From assembly GCA_027063755.1 (NCBI GenBank), contig JAMORD010000123.1:1-5892 (forward strand): a stretch of DNA of 5,892 bases. Reading direction: 5' to 3'. Every line of letters begins with the position of its first letter. Position 1 is the first letter of the stretch. The notes beneath the pieces were generated by a model. It ran no database searches. It was not told the DNA's origin and saw nothing but the letters and a program-made list of their open reading frames with translations. Below, one piece after another: positions 1-4,883 of the stretch. The DNA comes from a bacterium. GTDB taxonomy: Bacteria > Coprothermobacterota > Coprothermobacteria > Coprothermobacterales > JAADFF01. The position numbers were made by a program, and so were the translations under genes.

Positions 1-10
1 GTGGAGTATA

Positions 11-655
11 TTACTTAATTTCCTTGTAGCAGAACCACCAGTCGTAGCAGTCAATCTCGCCTTTCTCTTTGGCCTCAAGGCGGGATTTCTTCTCTTCTTC
101 TGTGGCTGCTGGTGAGACAATGCCCTTGTCACCAATAAGCTCATTGTTAGGCCACTTGTGTGGGAGGGCAACACCCTTAGTATCAGATGTCTGAAGTGCC
201 TTAACGAGTCTGAGAATCTCGTCCCAGTCACGGCCAACCTCTGCGGGGTAGTAAACGATAGCTCTGATGATACCGTTGGGGTCTACGACAAAGACTGCAC
301 GGGCTGTGATGGTGGCACCCTCGGGAATCATGCCAAGTGCCTCGGCAACATTGCCTCTGTCATCTGCAATAACGGGGAACTCAATCTTCTCACCGAGATT
401 TTCTTCAATCCACTCAATCCACTTGAGGTGGGAGAATACCTGATCTACACTGAGACCGATAACCTCTACACCGAGCTTCTTGAACTCCTCAAGTCTCTTC
501 TGCATGGCGTAGAACTCTGTTGTACAAACAGGTGTAAAGTCTGCTGGGTGGCTGAAGAGTATAAACCATTTACCCTTGAATGCCTCAGGCAATTTCATCA
601 TTCCGTGTGTTGTTTTTACCTCTACTTCTGGAAACTTCTGTCCGATTACGATCAT
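11..655 (-). CDS. Peroxiredoxin, Prx6/archaeal type with three cysteines
   Basis: This thiol peroxidase reduces hydrogen peroxide and alkyl hydroperoxides in the cytoplasm. The 214-residue protein has the thioredoxin fold signature P37-x3-T41-x2-C44, where C44 is the peroxidatic cysteine, and R119 sits in the position of the conserved active-site arginine. The C-terminal extension (about residues 160-214) carries C203 and C209. That layout matches the archaeal Prx6-type enzymes (Aeropyrum pernix thiol peroxidase has C50, C207 and C213), where the first of the pair resolves the disulfide. The start is secure because AGGAGGTGA lies at about 662-670, just upstream. The gene is second in an operon, 46 nt after superoxide reductase, and so is placed to remove the peroxide that enzyme makes. 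The stop is only 10 nt from the window edge, so any third operon gene cannot be seen. Family assignment is very secure; the electron donor is unknown. Confidence 0.96.
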   Translation of the reverse strand: MIVIGQKFPEVEVKTTHGMMKLPEAFKGKWFILFSHPADFTPVCTTEFYAMQKRLEEFKKLGVEVIGLSVDQVFSHLKWIEWIEENLGEKIEFPVIADDRGNVAEALGMIPEGATITARAVFVVDPNGIIRAIVYYPAEVGRDWDEILRLVKALQTSDTKGVALPHKWPNNELIGDKGIVSPAATEEEKKSRLEAKEKGEIDCYDWWFCYKEIK

Positions 656-701
656 AATCGGTCACCTCCTATTTTTATTTTTGTGTTTTTGGTCTTTGTG
701 A

Positions 702-1064
702 TTAAAACTCAATTTTCAGTGTGTTTTCCCAAACACCGTGTAGGTTGCAGTAAGATAGTGCAACAAGTGTGCCGGGTTTGTCAAACTTAGCGGTAAACAC
801 AGCTCTGGGCTCCACTGTAATGCCCTGTGCTCCATGCTCTGTGAACGCCACTCTACCAATGAGGATAGCCCTGTTTGTTTCATCTACAAAGTAGAGCTCT
901 ATCCAAGATATGTGATGCTCTGGAGTATTGGGGTGAGCAATCTCTTCACCAACTTTTACCTCAATGTCTACAGGCTCACCTTTCTTCAGTTCTCCCAAAA
1001 GCTTAATTGTTGGTACATGCTTTTCACCTTTGAAGTCTCCGGTCTTAATAGTGTTTCCAAACAT
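702..1064 (-). CDS. Superoxide reductase (neelaredoxin-type, one iron centre)
   Basis: Superoxide reductase reduces superoxide to hydrogen peroxide without producing oxygen and is typical of anaerobes. The 120-residue protein consists of the catalytic desulfoferrodoxin domain only; it lacks the N-terminal rubredoxin-like domain of two-iron desulfoferrodoxins. The iron site is complete: E14-K15-H16-V17-P18 gives the catalytic Glu/Lys and the first histidine ligand, H44 and H50 lie in the HPNTPEHH segment, and C106-N-L-H109 supplies the axial cysteine thiolate and last histidine. This corresponds to H16, H41, H47, C111 and H114 of the Pyrococcus furiosus enzyme. The ATG at 1062-1064 has AGGAGG 9 nt upstream (1074-1079). 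It is the first gene of a two-gene operon with the peroxiredoxin, behind a strong promoter with a Fur-family-like operator. Electrons presumably come from a rubredoxin encoded elsewhere. The assignment is very secure. Confidence 0.97.
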   Translation of the reverse strand: MFGNTIKTGDFKGEKHVPTIKLLGELKKGEPVDIEVKVGEEIAHPNTPEHHISWIELYFVDETNRAILIGRVAFTEHGAQGITVEPRAVFTAKFDKPGTLVALSYCNLHGVWENTLKIEF

Positions 1065-1109
1065 CCCTTATCCCCTCCTTCTTTCTGTTTTAGGTGGTCT
1101 TCTCAACTT

Positions 1110-1124
1110 TTAGAAACTTTCTAA
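1110..1124. promoter_or_regulatory. Perfect 15-bp 7-1-7 palindrome, candidate PerR/Fur-family operator
   Basis: TTAGAAA-C-TTTCTAA is a perfect inverted repeat of two 7-bp arms around one base, the geometry of Fur-family operators. The PerR consensus is TTATAAT-N-ATTATAA, and this site agrees at the outer TTA/TAA and at the AA/TT core. It covers about -2 to +13 relative to the predicted start of the superoxide reductase operon, where a bound repressor would block initiation. A peroxide-sensing repressor at a superoxide and peroxide defence operon is biologically expected, but no perR or fur gene is in the window, so the regulator is inferred. Confidence 0.7.
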
Positions 1125-1350
1125 TGTTAGTGTAGCATAACTTTTGTGCGATGTCAAGTCTTTCCATGCATAAATTTGTATAAATTGCTTGTCGGTGATA
1201 CCCCCTACATTTATATTTTACTATAGTTGGTATTAGTTTATTCACAAAAATTGATGCGTGTGGGGTATTATTTGTGTTATATGTAAATATGTGTTGAGAA
1301 ATACATAATAAAAAAATATACATTCATAAGTAGGATAGTAAGTCATACAA
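1125..1350. other. AT-rich divergent spacer between the sor operon and tetR
   Basis: The left end holds the superoxide reductase promoter (1129-1157). From about 1160 to 1350 I see no convincing gene or RNA: the sequence is AT-rich, and the short open frame on the minus strand (start at 1323) has no ribosome-binding site and runs through the sor promoter. Short arms ATACCCC (1198-1204) and GGGGTAT (1262-1268) are inverted but 57 nt apart, which is weak. Confidence 0.6.
1129..1157 (-). promoter_or_regulatory. Sigma70-type promoter of the superoxide reductase-peroxiredoxin operon
   Basis: Read on the minus strand, this is TTGACA (1152-1157), a 17-nt spacer, then TACACT (1129-1134), with a TGC just before the -10 as in extended -10 promoters. 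The transcription start should be near 1122, which gives a leader of about 58 nt. It is among the best promoter matches in the window, and the palindrome at 1110-1124 lies immediately downstream of the -10. Confidence 0.85.
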
Positions 1351-1352
1351 GC

Positions 1353-1368
1353 AACTGACTGGTCGGTT
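1353..1368. promoter_or_regulatory. Imperfect palindromic operator, probably for the TetR-family regulator
   Basis: AACTGACT|GGTCGGTT matches its own reverse complement at 12 of 16 positions, and all four mismatches are transitions. A GAC...GTC core of this size is common among TetR-family operators. It lies between the expected -35 position and the -10 (1374-1379) of the tetR promoter, directly upstream of a TetR-family gene, so autorepression is the simplest reading. I saw no second copy in the window. Confidence 0.65.
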
Positions 1369-1370
1369 TG

Positions 1371-1379
1371 TGCTATAAT
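1371..1379 (+). promoter_or_regulatory. Extended -10 promoter element of tetR
   Basis: TGC-TATAAT is a perfect extended -10. The hexamer 17 bp upstream (1351-1356, gcaact) does not resemble TTGACA, so the promoter probably depends on the extended -10 and is easily repressed by the overlapping palindrome. Transcription should begin near 1385-1386, only 4-11 nt before the possible start codons of tetR. Confidence 0.75.
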
Positions 1380-1395
1380 ACATTAGGTGATGTAC

Positions 1396-2004
1396 ATGAG
1401 GCATATCAAGAAAATCCTTTCTGAGATAAATAAAAGGGAAACGGCCAAGGATAAGATCATTAGAGTTGCAATGATGTTATTTGCGAAAAAAGGATATGGT
1501 GATACATCTGTTAATACTATAGTAAGAGAGGCTGGAGTTAGCAAGGGGGCGTTCTTTCATTATTGGAAAAGCAAAGAAGATTTGCTTCGTGAGATGCTGG
1601 ATGCCTATATGGATGAGATAAAGCAGGCATATTATTCTCTTACTGGAATGGATTTGCCTCCTAAGGAAAAAATCAGACGAGTTTTATATTATATATCTCA
1701 GAAACAGAGAGAGCATGAGGAATTGACTTATATGTTGGTTGTTTTTATGCGTGTAATATTTACACCGGGTACCCCTTTACGAGAAAAATATGTCTCGGAA
1801 TTGGGAAGTATTATATCTGAATTTATTGAGAGAGATTTGGGTATAAAAGGAGTACCTAAAGGTAGCGGTTTTGTGTTAATTAGCATAATTGGGGCTTACT
1901 CGCTTTTTGAGTTAACTCCTGATCTTATTAAGCTTCCGCATCCTGATGATATTGCCGATGTTATTTGGGATGGTATAAAGAGTGTTGTAAGGGATAAAAC
2001 TTAG
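1396..2004 (+). CDS. TetR/AcrR-family transcriptional regulator
   Basis: This is a ligand-responsive DNA-binding repressor; the ligand is unknown. Counting from ATG 1396 the protein has 202 residues, a normal TetR length. The N-terminal domain (about residues 15-65) has the family pattern: a first helix with MLFAKKGYGDTSV, then the helix-turn-helix IVREAGVSKGAFFHYWKSK (about 42-60) followed by EDLL. The remaining ~135 residues form a divergent helical ligand-binding domain, which cannot be used to predict an effector. Three in-frame starts lie close together: GTG 1387, ATG 1390 and ATG 1396. I prefer 1396 because AGGTG at 1385-1389 is then 6 nt upstream, although the predicted transcript starts almost there. 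The gene appears richer in A/T at third positions than its neighbours, perhaps because it was acquired separately. It is divergent from the sor operon and may control itself, a neighbour or a distant efflux or lipid gene. Confidence 0.92.
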   Translation: MRHIKKILSEINKRETAKDKIIRVAMMLFAKKGYGDTSVNTIVREAGVSKGAFFHYWKSKEDLLREMLDAYMDEIKQAYYSLTGMDLPPKEKIRRVLYYISQKQREHEELTYMLVVFMRVIFTPGTPLREKYVSELGSIISEFIERDLGIKGVPKGSGFVLISIIGAYSLFELTPDLIKLPHPDDIADVIWDGIKSVVRDKT

Positions 2005-2029
2005 AGAAAAAAGAAAGATTTTCTTCTCT
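2003..2029. other. Weak hairpin overlapping the tetR stop codon
   Basis: AGAGAA (2003-2008) pairs with TTCTCT (2024-2029), and a further three or four A-U/G-U pairs form inside after one mismatch. The stem is AT-rich and no T-run follows directly, so it is at best a poor tetR terminator. Confidence 0.3.
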
Positions 2030-2040
2030 GAAACATTTTC

Positions 2041-2078
2041 GTAATCGGAAAATATATAGATATTACTTTCCCAATTAC
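2041..2078. repeat. Imperfect inverted repeat in the convergent tetR/VIT1 spacer
   Basis: GTAATCGGAAA (2041-2051) and TTTCCCAATTAC (2067-2078) are complementary apart from a one-base bulge or mismatch, with a 15-nt AT loop. It lies between two convergent genes, where a bidirectional hairpin that stabilises or ends both transcripts would be useful. Neither side has a clean T-run, so I call it only a dyad. Confidence 0.4.
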
Positions 2079-2106
2079 TATTAGTTTGTGGTTGTGATAT
2101 GTTTTT

Positions 2107-3195
2107 TTACAGTGCTCCTATGCCGAAGAATTTATTCATTAGAGCTCCAAATCCATAGGATATAAGTGCAGCTCCCAGTCCTGTTGTTACCATCTCTATG
2201 GCCTTCTTCTTGGTATCTATGCCCGAGAACATGGCGACAATGGTGCCGACACTGGCCAGTGCTATGCTAGCTAATATCACAGAGAAAATGAGTGCGGTAA
2301 ACGACGATGGTGCAAGGAAGAATGGAATGACGGAGAATGATACGCCAAATAGATAGGCAAGACCTGTGTAAAGGGCTGCTCTTATCTCATTCTGGTCTTC
2401 TGCCTCGGGAATCAAGGTTTTTAATAATCCTTCTTTTTCCAGTTTTTCAACTATTTCTTTAGCTACATTTTCGGGAACACCATTTTCTACGAGCTTCTCT
2501 ATTTCTTTATCGGCTGCTATATCTGGTGCGACATCCAGAAGTATCTCCATGTTTTTTCTTATGCTCTCATTGACCTGTCTTTGAGACCTTACAGAGATAA
2601 ATGTACCTACTGCCATAGATAATGAGCCTGCTACTCCAACGATGAGACCGCTAAATCCCACAAGGAATGGTTTATCAGGATAAACGGCAGATAGACCAAA
2701 GACGGTACCAAGTATTTCTACCAGTCCATCGTTCATGCCAAGCACAAAGTCCCTGACATTCTCTGTGTGGAAGCGCTTTTTCTCCTCGGCAAATATCTTT
2801 TCGTGCTCAAGCTCCTCAAATATAATCTGCTTGATAGCAATAATTTCCTCTTTTGCGAGGTTTTGGTTTTCTTTGAGATACTCATAATATTTGTTGACTG
2901 CTTGAGATTCTCCGAGCTCCAGTATAGAAACGGTGGCTCCGGCTCCCAGTATTTTACGGAGCAGTTTGGCATAGAGAAGCTTCCGCTTTGATACTTGTGG
3001 GGATTTCACTGATATATTCCTTTTTTCTAAGAATTTTCTCCAGAATAGTGCATGGTCTGCCTCTACTTTAGATAGTCTGAGAAACTCCTCTTTTAGCTTC
3101 TCGTCTGTTTCTATATCTGCAAGATACTTATATACCACTGAGTCTGTGCTCTCATCTATATAAAAGCCATATGCTGTTTTCAGGTATTCCTCCAT
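2107..3195 (-). CDS. Ferritin-like/VIT1-CCC1 family iron transport membrane protein (MbfA-like)
   Basis: This 362-residue protein fuses an N-terminal ferritin-like (rubrerythrin-type) domain, about residues 1-142, to a C-terminal VIT1/CCC1 transporter domain, about 145-362. The first domain keeps a diiron-type ligand set: E45-A-D-H48, E93/E96, and E128-L-E-H131, with E15 a possible extra ligand. The second begins with the family hallmark NDGLVEILG (155-163) and has a second conserved segment, LSMAVGTFISVRSQRQ (192-207). About five membrane segments are visible, near 158-172, 176-200, 274-295, 300-323 and 333-355, with a charged, Glu/Lys-rich loop (203-270) that matches the cytosolic metal-binding helices of VIT1. 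Relatives include MbfA of rhizobia, an iron exporter; others move Fe2+ or Mn2+ into vacuoles. Direction of transport is not visible. GGAGGG lies upstream of the ATG at a rather long 11 nt. The gene diverges from bacteriohemerythrin, consistent with a joint role in iron and oxygen handling. Confidence 0.93.
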   Translation of the reverse strand: MEEYLKTAYGFYIDESTDSVVYKYLADIETDEKLKEEFLRLSKVEADHALFWRKFLEKRNISVKSPQVSKRKLLYAKLLRKILGAGATVSILELGESQAVNKYYEYLKENQNLAKEEIIAIKQIIFEELEHEKIFAEEKKRFHTENVRDFVLGMNDGLVEILGTVFGLSAVYPDKPFLVGFSGLIVGVAGSLSMAVGTFISVRSQRQVNESIRKNMEILLDVAPDIAADKEIEKLVENGVPENVAKEIVEKLEKEGLLKTLIPEAEDQNEIRAALYTGLAYLFGVSFSVIPFFLAPSSFTALIFSVILASIALASVGTIVAMFSGIDTKKKAIEMVTTGLGAALISYGFGALMNKFFGIGAL

Positions 3196-3220
3196 GTGTA
3201 TTATTTCCCTCCTCTCCTAT

Positions 3221-3235
3221 ATATAATGATAATAC
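3221..3235. promoter_or_regulatory. PerR/Fur-like box over a possible -10 in the VIT1/hemerythrin divergent spacer
   Basis: ATATAATGATAATAC matches the PerR consensus TTATAATNATTATAA at 11 of 14 defined positions and pairs with itself at 5 of 7 arm positions. It also contains TATAAT-GATAAT, two hexamers of the Fur-box type. The TATAAT at 3222-3227 could be the -10 of bacteriohemerythrin, with a start near 3234, but no good -35 is seen. The region is AT-rich, so chance is a real alternative. Confidence 0.4.
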
Positions 3236-3257
3236 CAACGATAAGGAGGAAATTTGT

Positions 3258-3683
3258 ATGGAGATTAAATGGTCGGACAGTCTTAGTGTGGGGCACCCAA
3301 CAATAGATAGCCAGCACAAAGAGCTTGTTAGGCGTATTGCCAAACTTATTGATCTTATCAATTCTGAAAGTATTACCAATGAGCAGATGGTTGATGTGCT
3401 AGGATTTATTGCAGACTACACCGATGAGCACTTCAGCACAGAGGAAAAGATGATGATTCAGACAGATTACCCAGAATATGAAGCCCACAGGCAGCAGCAT
3501 CTATGGTTTATGAATGAGGTTAACGAGCTTATTAAGGAGTATATGATAAACGGTGTTAGTGAGAAGCTACTTACGGATATTCAGAGGGTGCTTATTGACT
3601 GGCTTGTGGGACACATCACCGGCACAGATAAAAAGTTGGGTGCCTATCTTGTACAGAAGGGCGTTGTTGCCCCAGAGGAGTAA
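3258..3683 (+). CDS. Bacteriohemerythrin
   Basis: This single-domain, oxygen-binding diiron protein has 141 residues. All seven iron ligands of the hemerythrin signature are present with normal spacing: H20, H58-x3-E62, H77-x3-H81 and H119-x4-D124. The N-terminus (IKWSDSLSVGHPTIDSQHKEL) is typical of bacterial members. The open frame extends upstream to 3171, but the start is ATG 3258 because AAGGAGGA (3243-3250) lies 7 nt upstream and the family begins there; the upstream extension would also run into the divergent VIT1 gene. There is no signal peptide or attached chemotaxis or GGDEF domain, so it is cytoplasmic and likely an oxygen carrier, buffer or scavenger, possibly feeding oxygen-sensitive or oxygen-using enzymes. 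It is divergent from the ferritin-like/VIT1 gene and is ended by the hairpin at 3698-3723. Confidence 0.97.
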   Translation: MEIKWSDSLSVGHPTIDSQHKELVRRIAKLIDLINSESITNEQMVDVLGFIADYTDEHFSTEEKMMIQTDYPEYEAHRQQHLWFMNEVNELIKEYMINGVSEKLLTDIQRVLIDWLVGHITGTDKKLGAYLVQKGVVAPEE

Positions 3684-3697
3684 TTTTCCCTAAAGAA

Positions 3698-3723
3698 AAA
3701 GGGGAGGTATAATCCTCCCCTTT
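3698..3723. terminator. Bidirectional intrinsic terminator between hemerythrin and csp
   Basis: AAAGGGGAGG (3698-3707) and CCTCCCCTTT (3714-3723) form a perfect 10-bp stem with a 6-nt loop, TATAAT. On the plus strand a T-rich tail follows (3721-3732) and ends the hemerythrin transcript. On the minus strand the stem is followed by TTTTTCTTTA, which ends the convergent cold-shock transcript. Confidence 0.93.
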
Positions 3724-3750
3724 ATATTGTTTTCTTTCCTGTCTAAGTTA

Positions 3751-3954
3751 TTACTTTACGCTAACATTGACAGCCTGAGGTCCCTTGGGAGTGTCTTTAA
3801 TCTCAAACTCCACGAGGTCGCCCTCTTCCAGTGTCTTGAAACCGTCACCATTGATGCCAGAGTAATGTACGAAGACATCCTCTCCACCGTCATTTCTGGT
3901 GATGAAACCGTAACCTTTCTTCTCGTTAAACCACTTAACTCTTCCTTCTAACAT
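3751..3954 (-). CDS. Cold-shock domain protein, CspA family
   Basis: This is a small single-stranded nucleic-acid-binding protein that melts RNA secondary structure and can act as an RNA chaperone. From the ATG at 3952-3954 the product is 67 residues, the normal bacterial Csp length. It has [17 protein letters not shown] containing RNP1 (KGYGFI) and then DVFVHYSGI containing RNP2 (VFVHY), and it ends in the usual acidic stretch plus GPQAVNVSV. An in-frame ATG two codons upstream (3958-3960) has AGGAGG only 3 nt before it, whereas the chosen start has it at 9 nt, so the shorter form [10 protein letters not shown] is preferred. The gene has its own promoter (4025-4053) and an approximately 64-nt leader with a hairpin. 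Despite the name, such proteins are often constitutive in thermophiles and hosts of varied lifestyle. Family assignment is very secure. Confidence 0.96.
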   Translation of the reverse strand: MLEGRVKWFNEKKGYGFITRNDGGEDVFVHYSGINGDGFKTLEEGDLVEFEIKDTPKGPQAVNVSVK

Positions 3955-3963
3955 AATCATGTT

Positions 3964-3969
3964 CCTCCT
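3964..3969 (-). promoter_or_regulatory. Ribosome-binding site that decides the csp start
   Basis: AGGAGG on the minus strand is 3 nt from the first ATG (3958-3960) and 9 nt from the second (3952-3954). Usual spacing is about 5-9 nt, so the second ATG is favoured. Confidence 0.7.
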
Positions 3970-3986
3970 AAAGCTTAATTTCTTCT

Positions 3987-4014
3987 CTCAGGGAAAATTT
4001 CTTTTCTCTCTGAG
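3987..4014 (-). promoter_or_regulatory. Leader hairpin of csp with a GAAA loop
   Basis: In the csp leader, CTCAG (4010-4014) pairs with CTGAG (3987-3991). Inside it, G4008:C3992 and GAAAA (4002-4006) with TTTTC (3993-3997) pair around two single-A bulges. The loop is GAAA, a GNRA-type tetraloop. No T-run follows, so it is not an intrinsic terminator. Role unknown; leader structure is common in cold-shock mRNAs. Confidence 0.5.
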
Positions 4015-4024
4015 GAGATAACTA

Positions 4025-4053
4025 ACTATAACATGCCCCATTACAAAAGTCAA
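4025..4053 (-). promoter_or_regulatory. Promoter of csp, overlapping the sir2 stop codon
   Basis: On the minus strand this is TTGACT (4048-4053), a 17-nt spacer, then TATAGT (4025-4030), preceded by TGT as in extended -10 promoters. Transcription should start near 4018. The TGA stop of the sirtuin gene (4050-4052) lies inside the -35 hexamer. Confidence 0.85.
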
Positions 4054-4787
4054 CCCCTGTTTTTTATTTCCTCAAGTAGTGCTTCTATGACATCGCCTGC
4101 TTTCTCGTGTATGACAAGGTCTGCCATGTCGTCATAGCCAGTTGGCTCAAGGTTGATAATGACAAGTTTGCCACCGGCCTCTTTGACGGTTATGGGTATC
4201 ATGGCTGCTGGGTATACAGTGAGCGATGAGCCTATAGATAAGACAAGATCGGCTGATTCTGCCTCTCTTACTGCACCTATCCACTGGTCCTGTGGTAGGC
4301 CCTCACCAAAGAGCACAACATTGGGCCTGACAATGCCTCCACAGACATCGCAGGTAGGTATGTCTTCTTCAAGGAGTTTTTTTGCTGAGTATTTTTTACC
4401 ACACCTATCACAGTATGCTTCTCTAATGTTGCCATGTATTTCATATACTTTCTTGCTACCGGCTTTCTTATGGAGTCCATCTATGTTTTGAGTGATGACA
4501 GCCTTTAGCAGTCCCATATTCTCCAGCTGGGCCAGTCCATAGTGCACCCTATTAGGTTTTATGTTTTCCATAGCTGCCAGTCTCATACGGTAAAACTCAA
4601 AAAAATCATGGGTGTTATTCTCAAGGGCCCAACGTGAGGCTATTTCCTCTGCTCTATACTGTTTCCATAAACCATTCGGACCTCTGAAATCTGGTATACC
4701 ACTTTCTGTGCTTGCACCGGCCCCTGTAAATGCTATAGCATACTGGCTTTCAAGTATCATATCGGCCAGTAGTTTTATGGCATCCAT
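4050..4787 (-). CDS. NAD-dependent protein deacylase, Sir2 family
   Basis: Sirtuins remove acyl groups from lysine, using NAD and releasing nicotinamide and O-acyl-ADP-ribose. The 245-residue cytoplasmic protein is a complete catalytic core. It has the NAD-binding GAGASTESGIPDFRG (22-36), TQNID (99-103), the catalytic H118 in IHGN, a four-cysteine zinc site (C126-x2-C129 and C146-x2-C149), GSSL (about 187-190) and NLEPT near the C-terminus. It closely resembles Thermotoga maritima Sir2 and Archaeoglobus Sir2-Af1. A50, Y66 and R69 match in identity and spacing the A86/Y102/R105 set of SIRT5, so it may prefer succinyl or other acidic acyl groups. ATG 4785-4787 has GGAGGTG 5 nt upstream. No terminator separates it from csp, so read-through into csp is possible. 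It diverges from glycogen synthase; a classic target, acetyl-CoA synthetase, is not in view. Confidence 0.96.
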   Translation of the reverse strand: MDAIKLLADMILESQYAIAFTGAGASTESGIPDFRGPNGLWKQYRAEEIASRWALENNTHDFFEFYRMRLAAMENIKPNRVHYGLAQLENMGLLKAVITQNIDGLHKKAGSKKVYEIHGNIREAYCDRCGKKYSAKKLLEEDIPTCDVCGGIVRPNVVLFGEGLPQDQWIGAVREAESADLVLSIGSSLTVYPAAMIPITVKEAGGKLVIINLEPTGYDDMADLVIHEKAGDVIEALLEEIKNRG

Positions 4788-4826
4788 GCTACCACCTCCC
4801 TTTACATTCTACAAAAGGTGTATTCC

Positions 4827-4839
4827 GTTTATAATAAAC
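4827..4839. promoter_or_regulatory. 13-bp perfect palindrome with a TATAAT in the sir2/glgA divergent spacer
   Basis: GTTTAT-A-ATAAAC is a perfect 6-1-6 inverted repeat and contains TATAAT (4830-4835), a likely -10 for glgA with a start near 4842. No clear -35 is found: TTTACA (4801-4806) is 23 nt away, which is too far. An overlapping operator could control glgA, sir2 or both, but AT-rich chance is possible. Confidence 0.4.
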
Positions 4840-4870
4840 TTAAGGGGTATCCTCCTATGGGGTACCAGAT

Positions 4871-4876
4871 GGGAGG
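4871..4876 (+). promoter_or_regulatory. Ribosome-binding site that decides the glgA start
   Basis: GGGAGG lies 7 nt before ATG 4884. Two other in-frame ATGs (4857, 4869) lack such a well-placed site, and the 4884 start gives the N-terminus expected for the family. Confidence 0.75.
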
Positions 4877-4883
4877 CGATACT

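Noticed and set aside
158-790. Plus-strand open frame of 210 codons
   Set aside because: It is antisense to the peroxiredoxin gene and part of the sor gene; it has a Cys-rich composition typical of a shadow frame, no ribosome-binding site and no recognisable family.
1198-1268. ATACCCC...GGGGTAT inverted arms
   Set aside because: Seven-base arms 57 nt apart in AT-rich sequence are expected by chance, and no further pairing extends them.
1090-1323. Minus-strand open frame of 77 codons in the AT-rich spacer
   Set aside because: No ribosome-binding site precedes its ATG, its composition is random-looking, and it runs through the sor promoter and operator.
3171-3257. Upstream in-frame extension of bacteriohemerythrin
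   Set aside because: It would overlap the divergent VIT1 start and lacks a ribosome-binding site; ATG 3258 has an ideal one and fits the family N-terminus.
3727-3951. Plus-strand open frame opposite csp
   Set aside because: It is a shadow of the well-supported cold-shock gene, with no matching family.
3987-4014. Leader hairpin as an intrinsic terminator for sir2
   Set aside because: The stem is AT-rich and bulged, and it is followed by AGAAGAAATT instead of a T-run.
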